In this document: in pieces, positions 1 to 5,220 of the stretch | How the letters are laid out: every line of letters begins with the position of its first letter | Position numbering within the stretch: the stretch's first letter is position 1 | Source of the DNA: Acidobacteriota bacterium | GTDB taxonomy: Bacteria; Acidobacteriota; Terriglobia; Terriglobales; Acidobacteriaceae | Direction: 5' to 3' | DNA length: 5,220 nucleotides | Assembly (NCBI GenBank): GCA_021851625.1 | Contig: JAJZCX010000135.1 | Coordinates: 1 to 5,220, forward strand | Position numbers and translations under genes: made by a program | Notes under the pieces: generated by a model | Seen by the model: the letters and a program-made list of their open reading frames with translations, nothing else | What the model was told of the DNA's origin: nothing | The model's database searches: none

Positions 1-75
1 GCGGCGTGTAGCAGGATCGGCAAGCCAGAACGATCCATTATTCCGGCAAGGGCAGACAGGGCACAGGCAAAGCGA
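1..75 (+). other. Upstream region of the TonB gene, no clear promoter
   Basis: I see no convincing -35/-10 pair and no strong Shine-Dalgarno in this stretch. The frame of the TonB gene is open through the whole stretch to base 1, with no in-frame ATG, GTG or TTG before 76, so a start outside the window cannot be excluded. The predicted upstream residues (basic and Ala-rich, ending QAKR before Met) do not look like the start of a TonB protein, which favours ATG 76. A 6-bp dyad, GGATCG at 14-19 and CGATCC at 31-36 with an 11-nt spacer, is present but could be chance. Confidence 0.4.
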
Positions 76-1188
76 ATGCCGAATCAGGTTTTGCTGGATC
101 CGGAGACGGAGATTGCCAGCGTGGAATCCGAAGAGACGCCGTTGTGGAGTCAGATTGGCCGGGAGCCGTCCTATGTGCGGGCGCTCTACACAAATCTGCG
201 CGACGCGATCTTTCCAACCAAGCTGCCGCCGCTGGAGTTGGAATCCAAGCCCGTGTCCGTGGTCGATCCGCTGGCGCAAGAGCCATTGTGGGCCGAGATT
301 TGGCACGACCTGCGCGATGTCTACTTTCCAGCCAAACTTCCTCCGTTGGAGTTGCAGTCGCACGAGGTCGCAGTACGCGACATTCTGGCCGTGCCACGCG
401 ATCGCCAGGCCAGCCTGATCGCTGGCGGCGTGCATGTGGCCATTCTGGCCGCGATTATCATCTTTGCCATCTGGCATCCCAAGAGCGCGGTGGTGCAGCC
501 GCCTCCGATCAAGGTTTCCACGGTGACGCCGTTTCTGCCATTCTCCCCCAAGATGTTGGGCGAGATGGGCGGCGGCGGTGGCGGCGGCGATCACGATTTA
601 TTGATGGCCTCGAAAGGCAAGCTGCCGCAGATCGCCAAAACGCAGTTCGTTCCGCCTGAAGAAATTATCCGCAACGATCATCCCAAGCTGGCCGTTGCGC
701 CCACAGTGGTTGTGCCGCAAGAGGTGCAGTTGCCGAATGCCAACATGCCGAACCTGGGGGATCCGACGACGACCGTGCGCGGGCCGGCGTCGAACGGTAC
801 GGGCACGCAGAGTGGCATCGGCTCTGGACATAGCGGTGGCGTTGGTTCGGGCACAGGTGCTGGCGTTGGCCCCGGTGAGGACGGCGGTTACGGCGGCGGC
901 GTGATGCACGTGGGCAATGGCGTGATGCCACCCAAGCTGATCTATTCTGTCGATCCAGAATTTTCTGACGAAGCGCGCAAGGCAAAATTCCAAGGCACCA
1001 GCGTGGTTTCTCTTATAGTGGATACAAATGGAATGCCGCAGAACATCCAAGTGCTGCGCGCTTTGGGCATGGGCTTGGATGAAAAAGCCATCGAGGCTGT
1101 GAAGCAGTACCGATTCAAACCGGCCAAGTTCCACGGCAAGCCGGTCGCTGTCGAAATCGACATTGAGGTGGACTTCCACATCTATTGA
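76..1188 (+). CDS. TonB-family energy transducer with duplicated N-terminal segment
   Basis: This 370-aa protein would couple the inner-membrane proton motive force (through ExbB/ExbD) to outer-membrane TonB-dependent receptors. Seen in order: a cytoplasmic N-terminus of about 112 residues containing two copies of an LRD..FPxKLPPLELxS segment (37-66 and 75-104); one transmembrane helix at about 113-133 (SLIAGGVHVAILAAIIIFAI), whose His120 probably matches the conserved membrane His20 of E. coli TonB; a periplasmic spacer with a Gly run (165-171) and a long Gly-rich stretch (240-276); and a TonB C-terminal domain (about 284-370) with the typical DPEFSDEARKAKFQG, DTNGMP, LDEKAIEAVKQYRFKPA and final DFHIY elements. 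The spacer is Gly-rich, not the Pro/Lys-rich rod of E. coli TonB, and the cytoplasmic part is far longer than E. coli's dozen or so residues. ATG 76 is the first start in the window but has no good SD. The gene stands alone, convergent to the iron operon. Family assignment is firm; which receptors it serves is unknown. Confidence 0.93.
   Translation: MPNQVLLDPETEIASVESEETPLWSQIGREPSYVRALYTNLRDAIFPTKLPPLELESKPVSVVDPLAQEPLWAEIWHDLRDVYFPAKLPPLELQSHEVAVRDILAVPRDRQASLIAGGVHVAILAAIIIFAIWHPKSAVVQPPPIKVSTVTPFLPFSPKMLGEMGGGGGGGDHDLLMASKGKLPQIAKTQFVPPEEIIRNDHPKLAVAPTVVVPQEVQLPNANMPNLGDPTTTVRGPASNGTGTQSGIGSGHSGGVGSGTGAGVGPGEDGGYGGGVMHVGNGVMPPKLIYSVDPEFSDEARKAKFQGTSVVSLIVDTNGMPQNIQVLRALGMGLDEKAIEAVKQYRFKPAKFHGKPVAVEIDIEVDFHIY
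184..387 (+). repeat. Internal 38-codon duplication in the TonB cytoplasmic N-terminus
   Basis: Codons 37-66 (bases 184-273) and 75-104 (298-387) encode homologous 30-residue segments with a constant 38-residue offset. By eye 17 of 30 residues are identical, including LRD, FP, KLPPLEL and the V.V.D..L tail. Each copy also follows a PLW box (residues 22-24 and 70-72), but copy one has about ten extra residues after it. The DNA of the two copies differs at many synonymous sites (for example ctgccgccgctg against cttcctccgttg), so this is an old duplication kept at protein level and not a recent tandem slip. The segments lie before the single membrane helix, so they should be cytoplasmic. Their function is unknown. 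Confidence 0.85.
793..903 (+). repeat. Glycine-rich low-complexity spacer in TonB
   Basis: Codons 240-276 encode a Gly/Ser/Thr/Val-rich stretch (G.G.G dipeptide-like pattern, ending GGYGGGV) just before the TonB C-terminal domain. A shorter run of seven Gly codons sits at 568-588. These regions probably form the flexible periplasm-spanning part. They are part of the coding sequence and not separate elements. Confidence 0.7.
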
Positions 1189-1189
1189 T

Positions 1190-1205
1190 GCGCGCCCCAA
1201 CGCGC
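1190..1205. other. Small GC inverted repeat in the convergent gap
   Basis: GCGCG at 1190-1194 pairs with CGCGC at 1201-1205 across a 6-nt loop, directly after the tonB stop codon. No T-tract follows on either strand. It might slow RNA polymerase coming from the ATPase gene on the minus strand, but the stem is only 5 bp and could be chance in GC-rich DNA. Confidence 0.2.
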
Positions 1206-1210
1206 TTCTG

Positions 1211-1239
1211 TTGGAAGCCCTGTTTCCAATTTTATTTTT
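1211..1239 (+). terminator. Rho-independent terminator of the TonB gene
   Basis: TTGGAA (1211-1216) and TTCCAA (1224-1229) form a 6-bp stem with a 7-nt loop. A T-rich tail follows at 1230-1239 (TTTT, A, TTTTT). It lies 22 nt after the tonB stop codon and is oriented for plus-strand transcription only, since the other side of the stem has no T-tract. The stem is short and only one third G:C, so efficiency may be moderate. The tail overlaps the last codons and stop of the opposing ATPase gene, whose terminal Gln-Lys-stop is written by the A-rich complement. Confidence 0.65.
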
Positions 1240-1954
1240 GTGCAGTCAGGTCGGCGCGCCGTTCGGCGGCGATGCGCCCGTGGTGTAGCTCAACGGTGCG
1301 GTCGGCGAGTGAGGCCATCTCCGGGTCATGCGTGACCATCACAATGGTGTGCCCGGCGCGGTGCAGCGTGCGCAGGTGCTCTTGCACGATCTCCTGATTG
1401 GCTGCGTCCAGATTGCCGGTCGGCTCATCGGCCAGCAGAATCGGCGGCTGATTGATGAGCGCGCGCGCGATGCAGACGCGCTGCTGTTCTCCGCCGCTCA
1501 GTTGGCTGGGCAGATGCGTGGCGCGGTCACCTAATCCAACCGAAGCCAGCGCTCGGCGTGCTTCGTCCTCATCCGTCATGCTGTGGAAGTACTGCGCCAA
1601 CAGAATATTTTCCAGCGCGGTCAGGTACGGGATCAGATGAAATTGCTGAAAGATGAAGCCGATGGTCTCGGCGCGAAAGCGGTCCAGCTCCTGCCGACTC
1701 AGTTGATGCACATCTGTGCCGGCGATGCGCACGCTGCCGTGAGTCGGCTGATCCAGACAGCCAAGAATGTTGACCAGCGTGGATTTGCCGGAGCCAGACG
1801 GCCCCATGACGGCGACCCACTCGCCGCGTTCGATGGTGAGCGTAACTTGATCGAGCGCGCGCACGGCTCCGGCGCGGCTGGCGTATTCGCGCGTCAAGCC
1901 GTGCAAGTGGATAAGTGCCTCGGAACCGACAGCGGATTGGAGTATCGTGGCCAA
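1232..1954 (-). CDS. ABC transporter ATP-binding protein, LolD/MacB class, of the iron operon
   Basis: This 240-aa cytoplasmic ATPase would power the two FtsX-type permeases encoded just upstream. All nucleotide-binding motifs are intact: Walker A GPSGSGKST (51-59), Q-loop FQQFHLIPY (102-110), signature LSGGEQQRV (152-160), Walker B ILLADEP (172-178), D-loop region GNLD (180-183) and H-loop THD (208-210). Length and the GNLD element fit the LolD/MacB/FtsE class that pairs with FtsX-like permeases. No ATG occurs near the start. I chose TTG at 1954 because it lies 2 nt after the permease stop and has GAGG at 1967-1964 at a 9-nt spacing; the open frame continuing upstream to 2104 would overlap the permease by about 150 bases and has no family-like sequence. 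It is the last gene of the operon. Specific LolD or MacB function is not claimed: context points to the P19/FTR1 iron-uptake type (like Campylobacter Cj1663). Confidence 0.93.
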   Translation of the reverse strand: MATILQSAVGSEALIHLHGLTREYASRAGAVRALDQVTLTIERGEWVAVMGPSGSGKSTLVNILGCLDQPTHGSVRIAGTDVHQLSRQELDRFRAETIGFIFQQFHLIPYLTALENILLAQYFHSMTDEDEARRALASVGLGDRATHLPSQLSGGEQQRVCIARALINQPPILLADEPTGNLDAANQEIVQEHLRTLHRAGHTIVMVTHDPEMASLADRTVELHHGRIAAERRADLTAQK

Positions 1955-1956
1955 GG

Positions 1957-3078
1957 TTATTCGCCTCGCAGGAGCGTTGCTGGTTCCATGGTACGCAGAA
2001 TGCGCATGGGCAGGCCAGCCGCCAGCAGAGCAACAAAAAGATTGAGCAGCAGCACTGCGGGTGCAGCCTGCCACAGCGGCGGAATCGTGGCGTGAAAGTT
2101 CCACGCGCCGATGCCGAAGGCGCAGAGGCTGCCGAGCAGATAGCCTGCCGCCGCTCCAGCCAGCGCCAGCAGCGCCGCCTCCAGCAAAAAGAGCAGCGCC
2201 ACTTGATGCTGCGTGGAGCCGAGGGCTTTCATAATGGCGAAGTCACGCCGCCGCTCCAACACGGAAGCAGTCAGCGTGGCGAGCACGCAAATGCCCACCG
2301 TCAGCGCGATCAGCACCAGCGAGCTGAGCATGAGCGAGCGCGTGCGATCCACGATGCGACCTTCGCTCTCGACCAATTGCCGCACTGCGTGTACCTGCAC
2401 GCCCGGCAAGGCTGCGCGCAGACGATGCAATAGATCTTCCACCTGTGCAGCGCTGCCCGGCGCTTGGATCTCCAGCGTCGATGCGCTCTGGCCTGTCCAT
2501 GCGGTGAAGGCTGCGAGTGGAATGAAAATGCGGCTGTCCTCGGCTGCGCCCGTGCGCAAGGTTGCCTCTGTATGCAGGGCAAGAGTGTGGCCGTTGTAGG
2601 TGAGTGGAAAATCATCGCCGTGCAGAAAACCTTGCGCGCGCGTTCCCACCATGGCGGCAACGGGACTGCCGGGAGTTGCTGCCGCTGCATTCGGCCAGCG
2701 GCTCACCTGCCACCAAGAATCCATGGCGCGCGCGGCGTTGAAGTCCGTGCCCGCCACTACGATGGGCGCGCCATCAGCGGTTTGCGCCACCGCATAGGCG
2801 AAGGGAACGATGCGGCTCTCCGACCCGGCGATGGCGCGCACTGTGGCCAGAGTTTCCGACGGCAGCGTGGAGCCATCCGGGGCGGTGAGCACAATGTTGG
2901 CACCAAAGGCGCGGAATTGTTGATGTAGTTGCCGGTTCAGAGAGACGTACAGCGTGAGCAGCGTTGTGGCCACCGCGGCGCTGACGGTAAGCGCCAGCAG
3001 CGCGGCCAGCGAACGCACGCGCCGATGCACCATGCTGCGGCGAACGATGAATCCCAGCGAAAATTGCGTGCGCTTCAT
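1957..3078 (-). CDS. FtsX/MacB-type ABC permease, second subunit of the iron operon
   Basis: This 373-aa inner-membrane permease has the MacB/FtsX layout: a basic N-terminus, one membrane helix at about 23-46, a periplasmic domain (about 47-248), and a C-terminal FtsX domain with three helices (about 250-272, 293-322 and 337-356). The cytoplasmic loop ERRRDFAIMKALGS (275-288) and the tail PMRILRTMEPATLLRG are typical of FtsX permeases. It is a paralogue of the neighbouring permease: AFGANIVLT (58-66) matches SYGANILVT there, WWQVSRWP (122-129) matches WWRLQGAWP, and the ERRRDF loop matches ERKQEI, so the two probably form a heterodimer with the ATPase. The start ATG 3078 overlaps the previous stop as ATGA and has a strong SD (GGGAGG, 3088-3083). 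An open frame continues upstream to 3450 but overlaps the other permease and is not gene-like. The substrate is unknown; the FTR1 neighbour suggests a role in iron uptake. Its periplasmic part has no Cys. Confidence 0.9.
   Translation of the reverse strand: MKRTQFSLGFIVRRSMVHRRVRSLAALLALTVSAAVATTLLTLYVSLNRQLHQQFRAFGANIVLTAPDGSTLPSETLATVRAIAGSESRIVPFAYAVAQTADGAPIVVAGTDFNAARAMDSWWQVSRWPNAAAATPGSPVAAMVGTRAQGFLHGDDFPLTYNGHTLALHTEATLRTGAAEDSRIFIPLAAFTAWTGQSASTLEIQAPGSAAQVEDLLHRLRAALPGVQVHAVRQLVESEGRIVDRTRSLMLSSLVLIALTVGICVLATLTASVLERRRDFAIMKALGSTQHQVALLFLLEAALLALAGAAAGYLLGSLCAFGIGAWNFHATIPPLWQAAPAVLLLNLFVALLAAGLPMRILRTMEPATLLRGE
1964..1967 (-). promoter_or_regulatory. Ribosome binding site supporting a TTG start
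   Basis: GAGG (in a CGAGGCGA context) sits 9 nt before TTG 1954, within the last codons of the permease gene. It is the main local evidence for TTG as start of the ATPase gene, together with the 2-nt gap to the permease stop. Confidence 0.5.
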
Positions 3079-4349
3079 CCATCCTCCCGCAGCACGGCTG
3101 CCGGTTGCATGCCCAACGTGCGCAGCACGGAAGGCGCGCCGCCAGCGATGGAAACCAGCAGCGCCATGCCCAGCGCTGCGGGCAGCAGCACGGGGTTGAA
3201 TGCGATGGTGCTGTGAAAGATTTCCCAGCCCACACGCGCGGCCAGCAGCGAACCCAGCAGATACCCCAATGCACCGCTCAGCAAAGAGAGCAAGGCCGTC
3301 TCTGCAAAAAACAGACTGGCGACAGAAAACTGCGAAGCGCCCATCGCGCGCATCAGTCCAATCTCTTGCTTGCGTTCCAGAATGGCGGTGGTCATCGACG
3401 CGGCCACGGCAAACGATGCTGCCAACAGCGCGGCCAGTGCCACCAACCACATCAGGCCGGAGATGCGCTGCAAAATTGTGCCCTCGCCTTGCGTGATGCG
3501 GCGAATTGGCTCGGCCTGCGCGTTGGGCAACGCCTCCTGAATCTGATACGCGATGGAGTTGGCATAGGGCGAGCAGTACCAGCGATCGTGCAGCGCAGGC
3601 GAGAGTGAGTCTGGATTGCGGCGGGCCAGTGCATCCTCTGGCTTGGTCAGCGCCTGCACCTCCACGCGACGTACCGCGTCGGGTTGGCCGGTGATTTTTT
3701 GCGCCAATGCCAACGGTAGCAACAAAGTGCGATCCGTAGCGTCGCCGCTGGAAACAATGCCGGTGATGCGCACCGGCTCGCCGTTCAGCGCGACGGAATC
3801 GCCGGGAGCAATGTGCATCTGCGCAGCTAATTTACTACCGATGGCGGCCTGATCGAGTGCTGCATCTGCGGGCCATGCGCCTTGTAATCGCCACCAGCGA
3901 TGCATGGCGGGTGCGCCCATGGCGTAGCTTTCTGTGCCGTAGTGCAGCGTGTGGTGAAACCAAAGACCGAGCGCGGGCACGGTTGCAGGCTGCGACGGTT
4001 GCGCTTGTGTCAGCGTCGCGTGCAGCGGCAACTCCGGTGACAAGTTGAGAATGTTGTTGCGCCAGAAAATACCTTTGAGCTTGGTCAGATCGCTCTCGCG
4101 CAGGTAGCTGCCCGCCGTGGCTGGGCGAATGCTGACGCCGCCCACGACAACATCCAGCGTGTCGGCCTTGGGCGTGACGAGAATGTTGGCTCCGTAGCTG
4201 GAGAGTTCGTGGTTCAGCTTATCGCCCACGCTGGTACCGATGGCCAGCATCGCGGTCACAGTAGCCGTGCCCAGCAAGATGGCCGTCGCTGCCAAGAGCT
4301 TGCGGCGTCGCTGTCGGAACAGGCTTTCCAGAAGCAGGCGAAAGAACAT
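3075..4349 (-). CDS. FtsX/MacB-type ABC permease, first subunit of the iron operon
   Basis: This 424-aa inner-membrane permease follows the FTR1-DUF2318 gene. In order: a short basic start (LFRQRRRKLL), a membrane helix at about 18-40, a large periplasmic domain (about 41-295), and an FtsX domain with helices at about 299-319, 349-372 and 385-404, the cytoplasmic loop ERKQEIGLMRAMGAS (325-339) and tail VLRTLGMQPAAVLRED. Periplasmic features are FHHTLH (His132, 133, 136), WWRLQGAWP (152-160), a single Cys259 in DRWYCSPYANSIAY, and PIRRITQGEG just before the second helix. It resembles the paired permeases of P19/FTR1 iron loci (Cj1661/Cj1662 type). Start: ATG 4349 gives an N-terminus (MFFRLLLESL) usual for the family, but has no good SD. 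GTG 4367, six codons earlier, leaves only 1 nt after the preceding stop and is a real alternative. The stop overlaps the next gene's ATG. Confidence 0.9.
   Translation of the reverse strand: MFFRLLLESLFRQRRRKLLAATAILLGTATVTAMLAIGTSVGDKLNHELSSYGANILVTPKADTLDVVVGGVSIRPATAGSYLRESDLTKLKGIFWRNNILNLSPELPLHATLTQAQPSQPATVPALGLWFHHTLHYGTESYAMGAPAMHRWWRLQGAWPADAALDQAAIGSKLAAQMHIAPGDSVALNGEPVRITGIVSSGDATDRTLLLPLALAQKITGQPDAVRRVEVQALTKPEDALARRNPDSLSPALHDRWYCSPYANSIAYQIQEALPNAQAEPIRRITQGEGTILQRISGLMWLVALAALLAASFAVAASMTTAILERKQEIGLMRAMGASQFSVASLFFAETALLSLLSGALGYLLGSLLAARVGWEIFHSTIAFNPVLLPAALGMALLVSIAGGAPSVLRTLGMQPAAVLREDG
3083..3088 (-). promoter_or_regulatory. Strong Shine-Dalgarno for the second permease
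   Basis: GGGAGG lies 4 nt before ATG 3078, inside the last codons of the upstream permease (Arg-Glu-Asp-Gly-stop). It fixes the start of the second permease at the ATGA overlap and shows coupled translation. Confidence 0.75.
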
Positions 4350-4368
4350 GATGATTGCCGCGCGCACC

Positions 4369-5220
4369 CTACTTTTTGGAAAAGACGGGAACGAGCGCCT
4401 CCAAGCTGTGCGCTGGAATCAAAACAAATCCTCCAGCGATCGTGGAGCCGAGCGGCACAGGATTGCAGCCGCCGGGCTGGCCCATGGTCTGCGCACTCAC
4501 CGGCGAGGCGCAGAGTTTGCAAATGATATTGTCGCCGCTTTTATAAAAGCCAACCGGGCCGCAGATCTGGCAGGCATCGGCCACGCTCACGACGGTGCCA
4601 TCGGGCTTGCGGAAGAGCAGAAAGCGTACGTTGGTCCCGTTCACGTTGACCACGTAGCGATGCAGATTGTCGTCCTGCACCTGGGAGACGGGCACGCTGA
4701 CCTGATCGCCCACCAGCGTAACGGGCGCGGCTGGCGAAAGGGCCGTGGTGCTTTTGGCGTAGATGAACTGTGCGGTGACCAGAAAGATGAAGACAAAGCT
4801 GGTCGCGCAGACGGCACCCATCCATAGACGCTCGCGGCGGGCCTGCCATGCGGCCTTGCGCCGCTCGACGGAAGTGGCTGCTGCGCTGATCTCCACCGGC
4901 TCGGCCATGCGCTTGCGATATTCGTAGAGCACCATCAACGCGGCCAGAGCCAGCATGGTGATGAAGAAGAAAAAGTCATTACGCACGATGGGGCCGATGA
5001 AGCGCATCTCGGTGTGGCTGGAGGGCAGCACGCCGTTTTCGGAAAGCTCATGCAGCCCGGAGATGACCAATTGAAAGACGACGAAATAAAGAATGACCGC
5101 AGTGACGCGGAAGAAGCGTTGTAGATTGATGCGCAGGCTGCCCTTCACAAAGAGCACGCCAAAGACCACCGCACAGGCCACGCCGAGCAGCGTGCCAAAG
5201 AAGCTGAGCAGCTCAGTGGA
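4369..5220 (-). CDS. FTR1-type iron permease fused to a DUF2318 domain, N-terminus beyond the window
   Basis: The frame is open to the right edge (283 visible residues, counted here from base 5220); a GTG at 5181 is internal, because the residues before it (STELLSFFGTLLG) continue the FTR1 sequence. Residues about 4-30 and 34-57 are late FTR1 helices with the recognisable RFFRVTAVIL...SGLHELSENGVLP stretch; 82-100 is the last FTR1 helix, followed by a basic cytoplasmic linker (RKR...RRKAAWQARRER). A further helix (about 133-154) leads to a periplasmic DUF2318 domain (about 160-283) with CQIC (217-220), CKLC (234-237) and GGCNPVPL (Cys252). The REXXE iron-binding motifs of FTR1 should lie in the missing half and cannot be checked. 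FTR1 permeases carry iron across the inner membrane; the Cys-rich domain is thought to bind iron or another redox centre, but its role is not settled. In Campylobacter the two parts are separate genes. It is the first operon gene visible here. Confidence 0.92.
   Translation of the reverse strand, partial: STELLSFFGTLLGVACAVVFGVLFVKGSLRINLQRFFRVTAVILYFVVFQLVISGLHELSENGVLPSSHTEMRFIGPIVRNDFFFFITMLALAALMVLYEYRKRMAEPVEISAAATSVERRKAAWQARRERLWMGAVCATSFVFIFLVTAQFIYAKSTTALSPAAPVTLVGDQVSVPVSQVQDDNLHRYVVNVNGTNVRFLLFRKPDGTVVSVADACQICGPVGFYKSGDNIICKLCASPVSAQTMGQPGGCNPVPLGSTIAGGFVLIPAHSLEALVPVFSKK

Noticed and set aside
14..36. GGATCG-N11-CGATCC dyad as an operator for tonB
   Set aside because: A 6-bp dyad of free spacing is expected by chance fairly often in 75 bases; it is not A/T-rich like a Fur site and the frame is open across it.
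568..588. Run of Gly codons as a phase-variable repeat
   Set aside because: The codons mix GGC and GGT, so there is no long perfect repeat, and the unit of three would not change the frame.
598..1200. 200-aa open frame antisense to tonB
   Set aside because: It is the reverse shadow of a certain TonB gene, is rich in His, Arg and Ala as expected for such shadows, and has no domain or SD.
1583..2095. 170-aa plus-strand open frame opposite the ATPase
   Set aside because: It lies entirely across the certain ATPase and permease genes, with shadow-like composition and no motif.
1955..2104. Upstream extension of the ATPase to an ATG at 2104
   Set aside because: The extra 50 residues overlap the second permease's coding sequence and are unlike any ABC ATPase N-terminus; TTG 1954 fits spacing and SD better.
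3079..3450. Open frame extending the second permease upstream by 124 codons
   Set aside because: It overlaps the first permease, its residues show no membrane or family pattern, and ATG 3078 has a strong SD at an ATGA overlap.
4240..4827. 195-aa plus-strand open frame opposite FTR1-DUF2318 and the first permease
   Set aside because: It spans the junction of two certain minus-strand genes and has no membrane segment or recognisable domain.
1..5220. CRISPR arrays, tRNA or rRNA genes, insertion sequences, riboswitches
   Set aside because: No regularly spaced repeats, cloverleaf-like sequence, transposase fragments or terminal inverted repeats were seen; the window is almost fully coding.

Overview
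The window carries the end of an iron-uptake operon and a convergent TonB gene, from a GC-rich Gram-negative-type bacterium. My best guess is an acidobacterium (Terriglobales/Acidobacteriaceae). This guess rests on the TonB protein: its N-terminal segment has an FPxKLPPLELxS motif of the kind I recall from acidobacterial TonB-family proteins, and its spacer is glycine-rich instead of the usual Pro/Lys-rich type. No marker gene settles the taxonomy.

Layout. Positions 1-75 are upstream sequence with no recognisable promoter; the TonB frame is open through it to the window edge. Positions 76-1188 (+) encode an energy-transducing TonB protein with a long duplicated cytoplasmic N-terminus. A short convergent gap (1189-1231) holds a rho-independent terminator for tonB, and its T-tract doubles as the last codons of the opposing gene. 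From the right edge leftwards on the minus strand lie four tightly packed genes: an FTR1-type iron permease fused to a DUF2318 (CxxC...CxxC...GGCNP) domain, cut off by the window at 5220; a first FtsX/MacB-type ABC permease (3075-4349); a second, paralogous permease (1957-3078); and a LolD/MacB-class ATPase (1232-1954). Junctions are 19 nt (or 1 nt with an alternative GTG), a 4-nt ATGA overlap, and 2 nt, so translation is probably coupled. The operon promoter, the N-terminal FTR1 half and any periplasmic partner lie beyond the right edge.

How they work together. FTR1, DUF2318, two FtsX permeases and an ATPase is the gene set known from the P19/FTR1 ferrous-iron loci (Campylobacter jejuni Cj1658-Cj1663 region; FetMP-type loci of uropathogenic E. 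coli). FTR1 moves iron across the inner membrane. The ABC part has an assisting role that is still poorly defined; as an FtsX/MacB-type machine it may work mechanically on the periplasmic side rather than as an importer. TonB on the other strand would energise outer-membrane receptors, which often also serve iron uptake, but a functional link here is inferred only from adjacency.

The system is not new in kind. The points worth a second look are the FTR1-DUF2318 fusion, the duplicated TonB N-terminus, a lone periplasmic Cys and a His cluster in the first permease, and the shared terminator/stop at the convergent junction.
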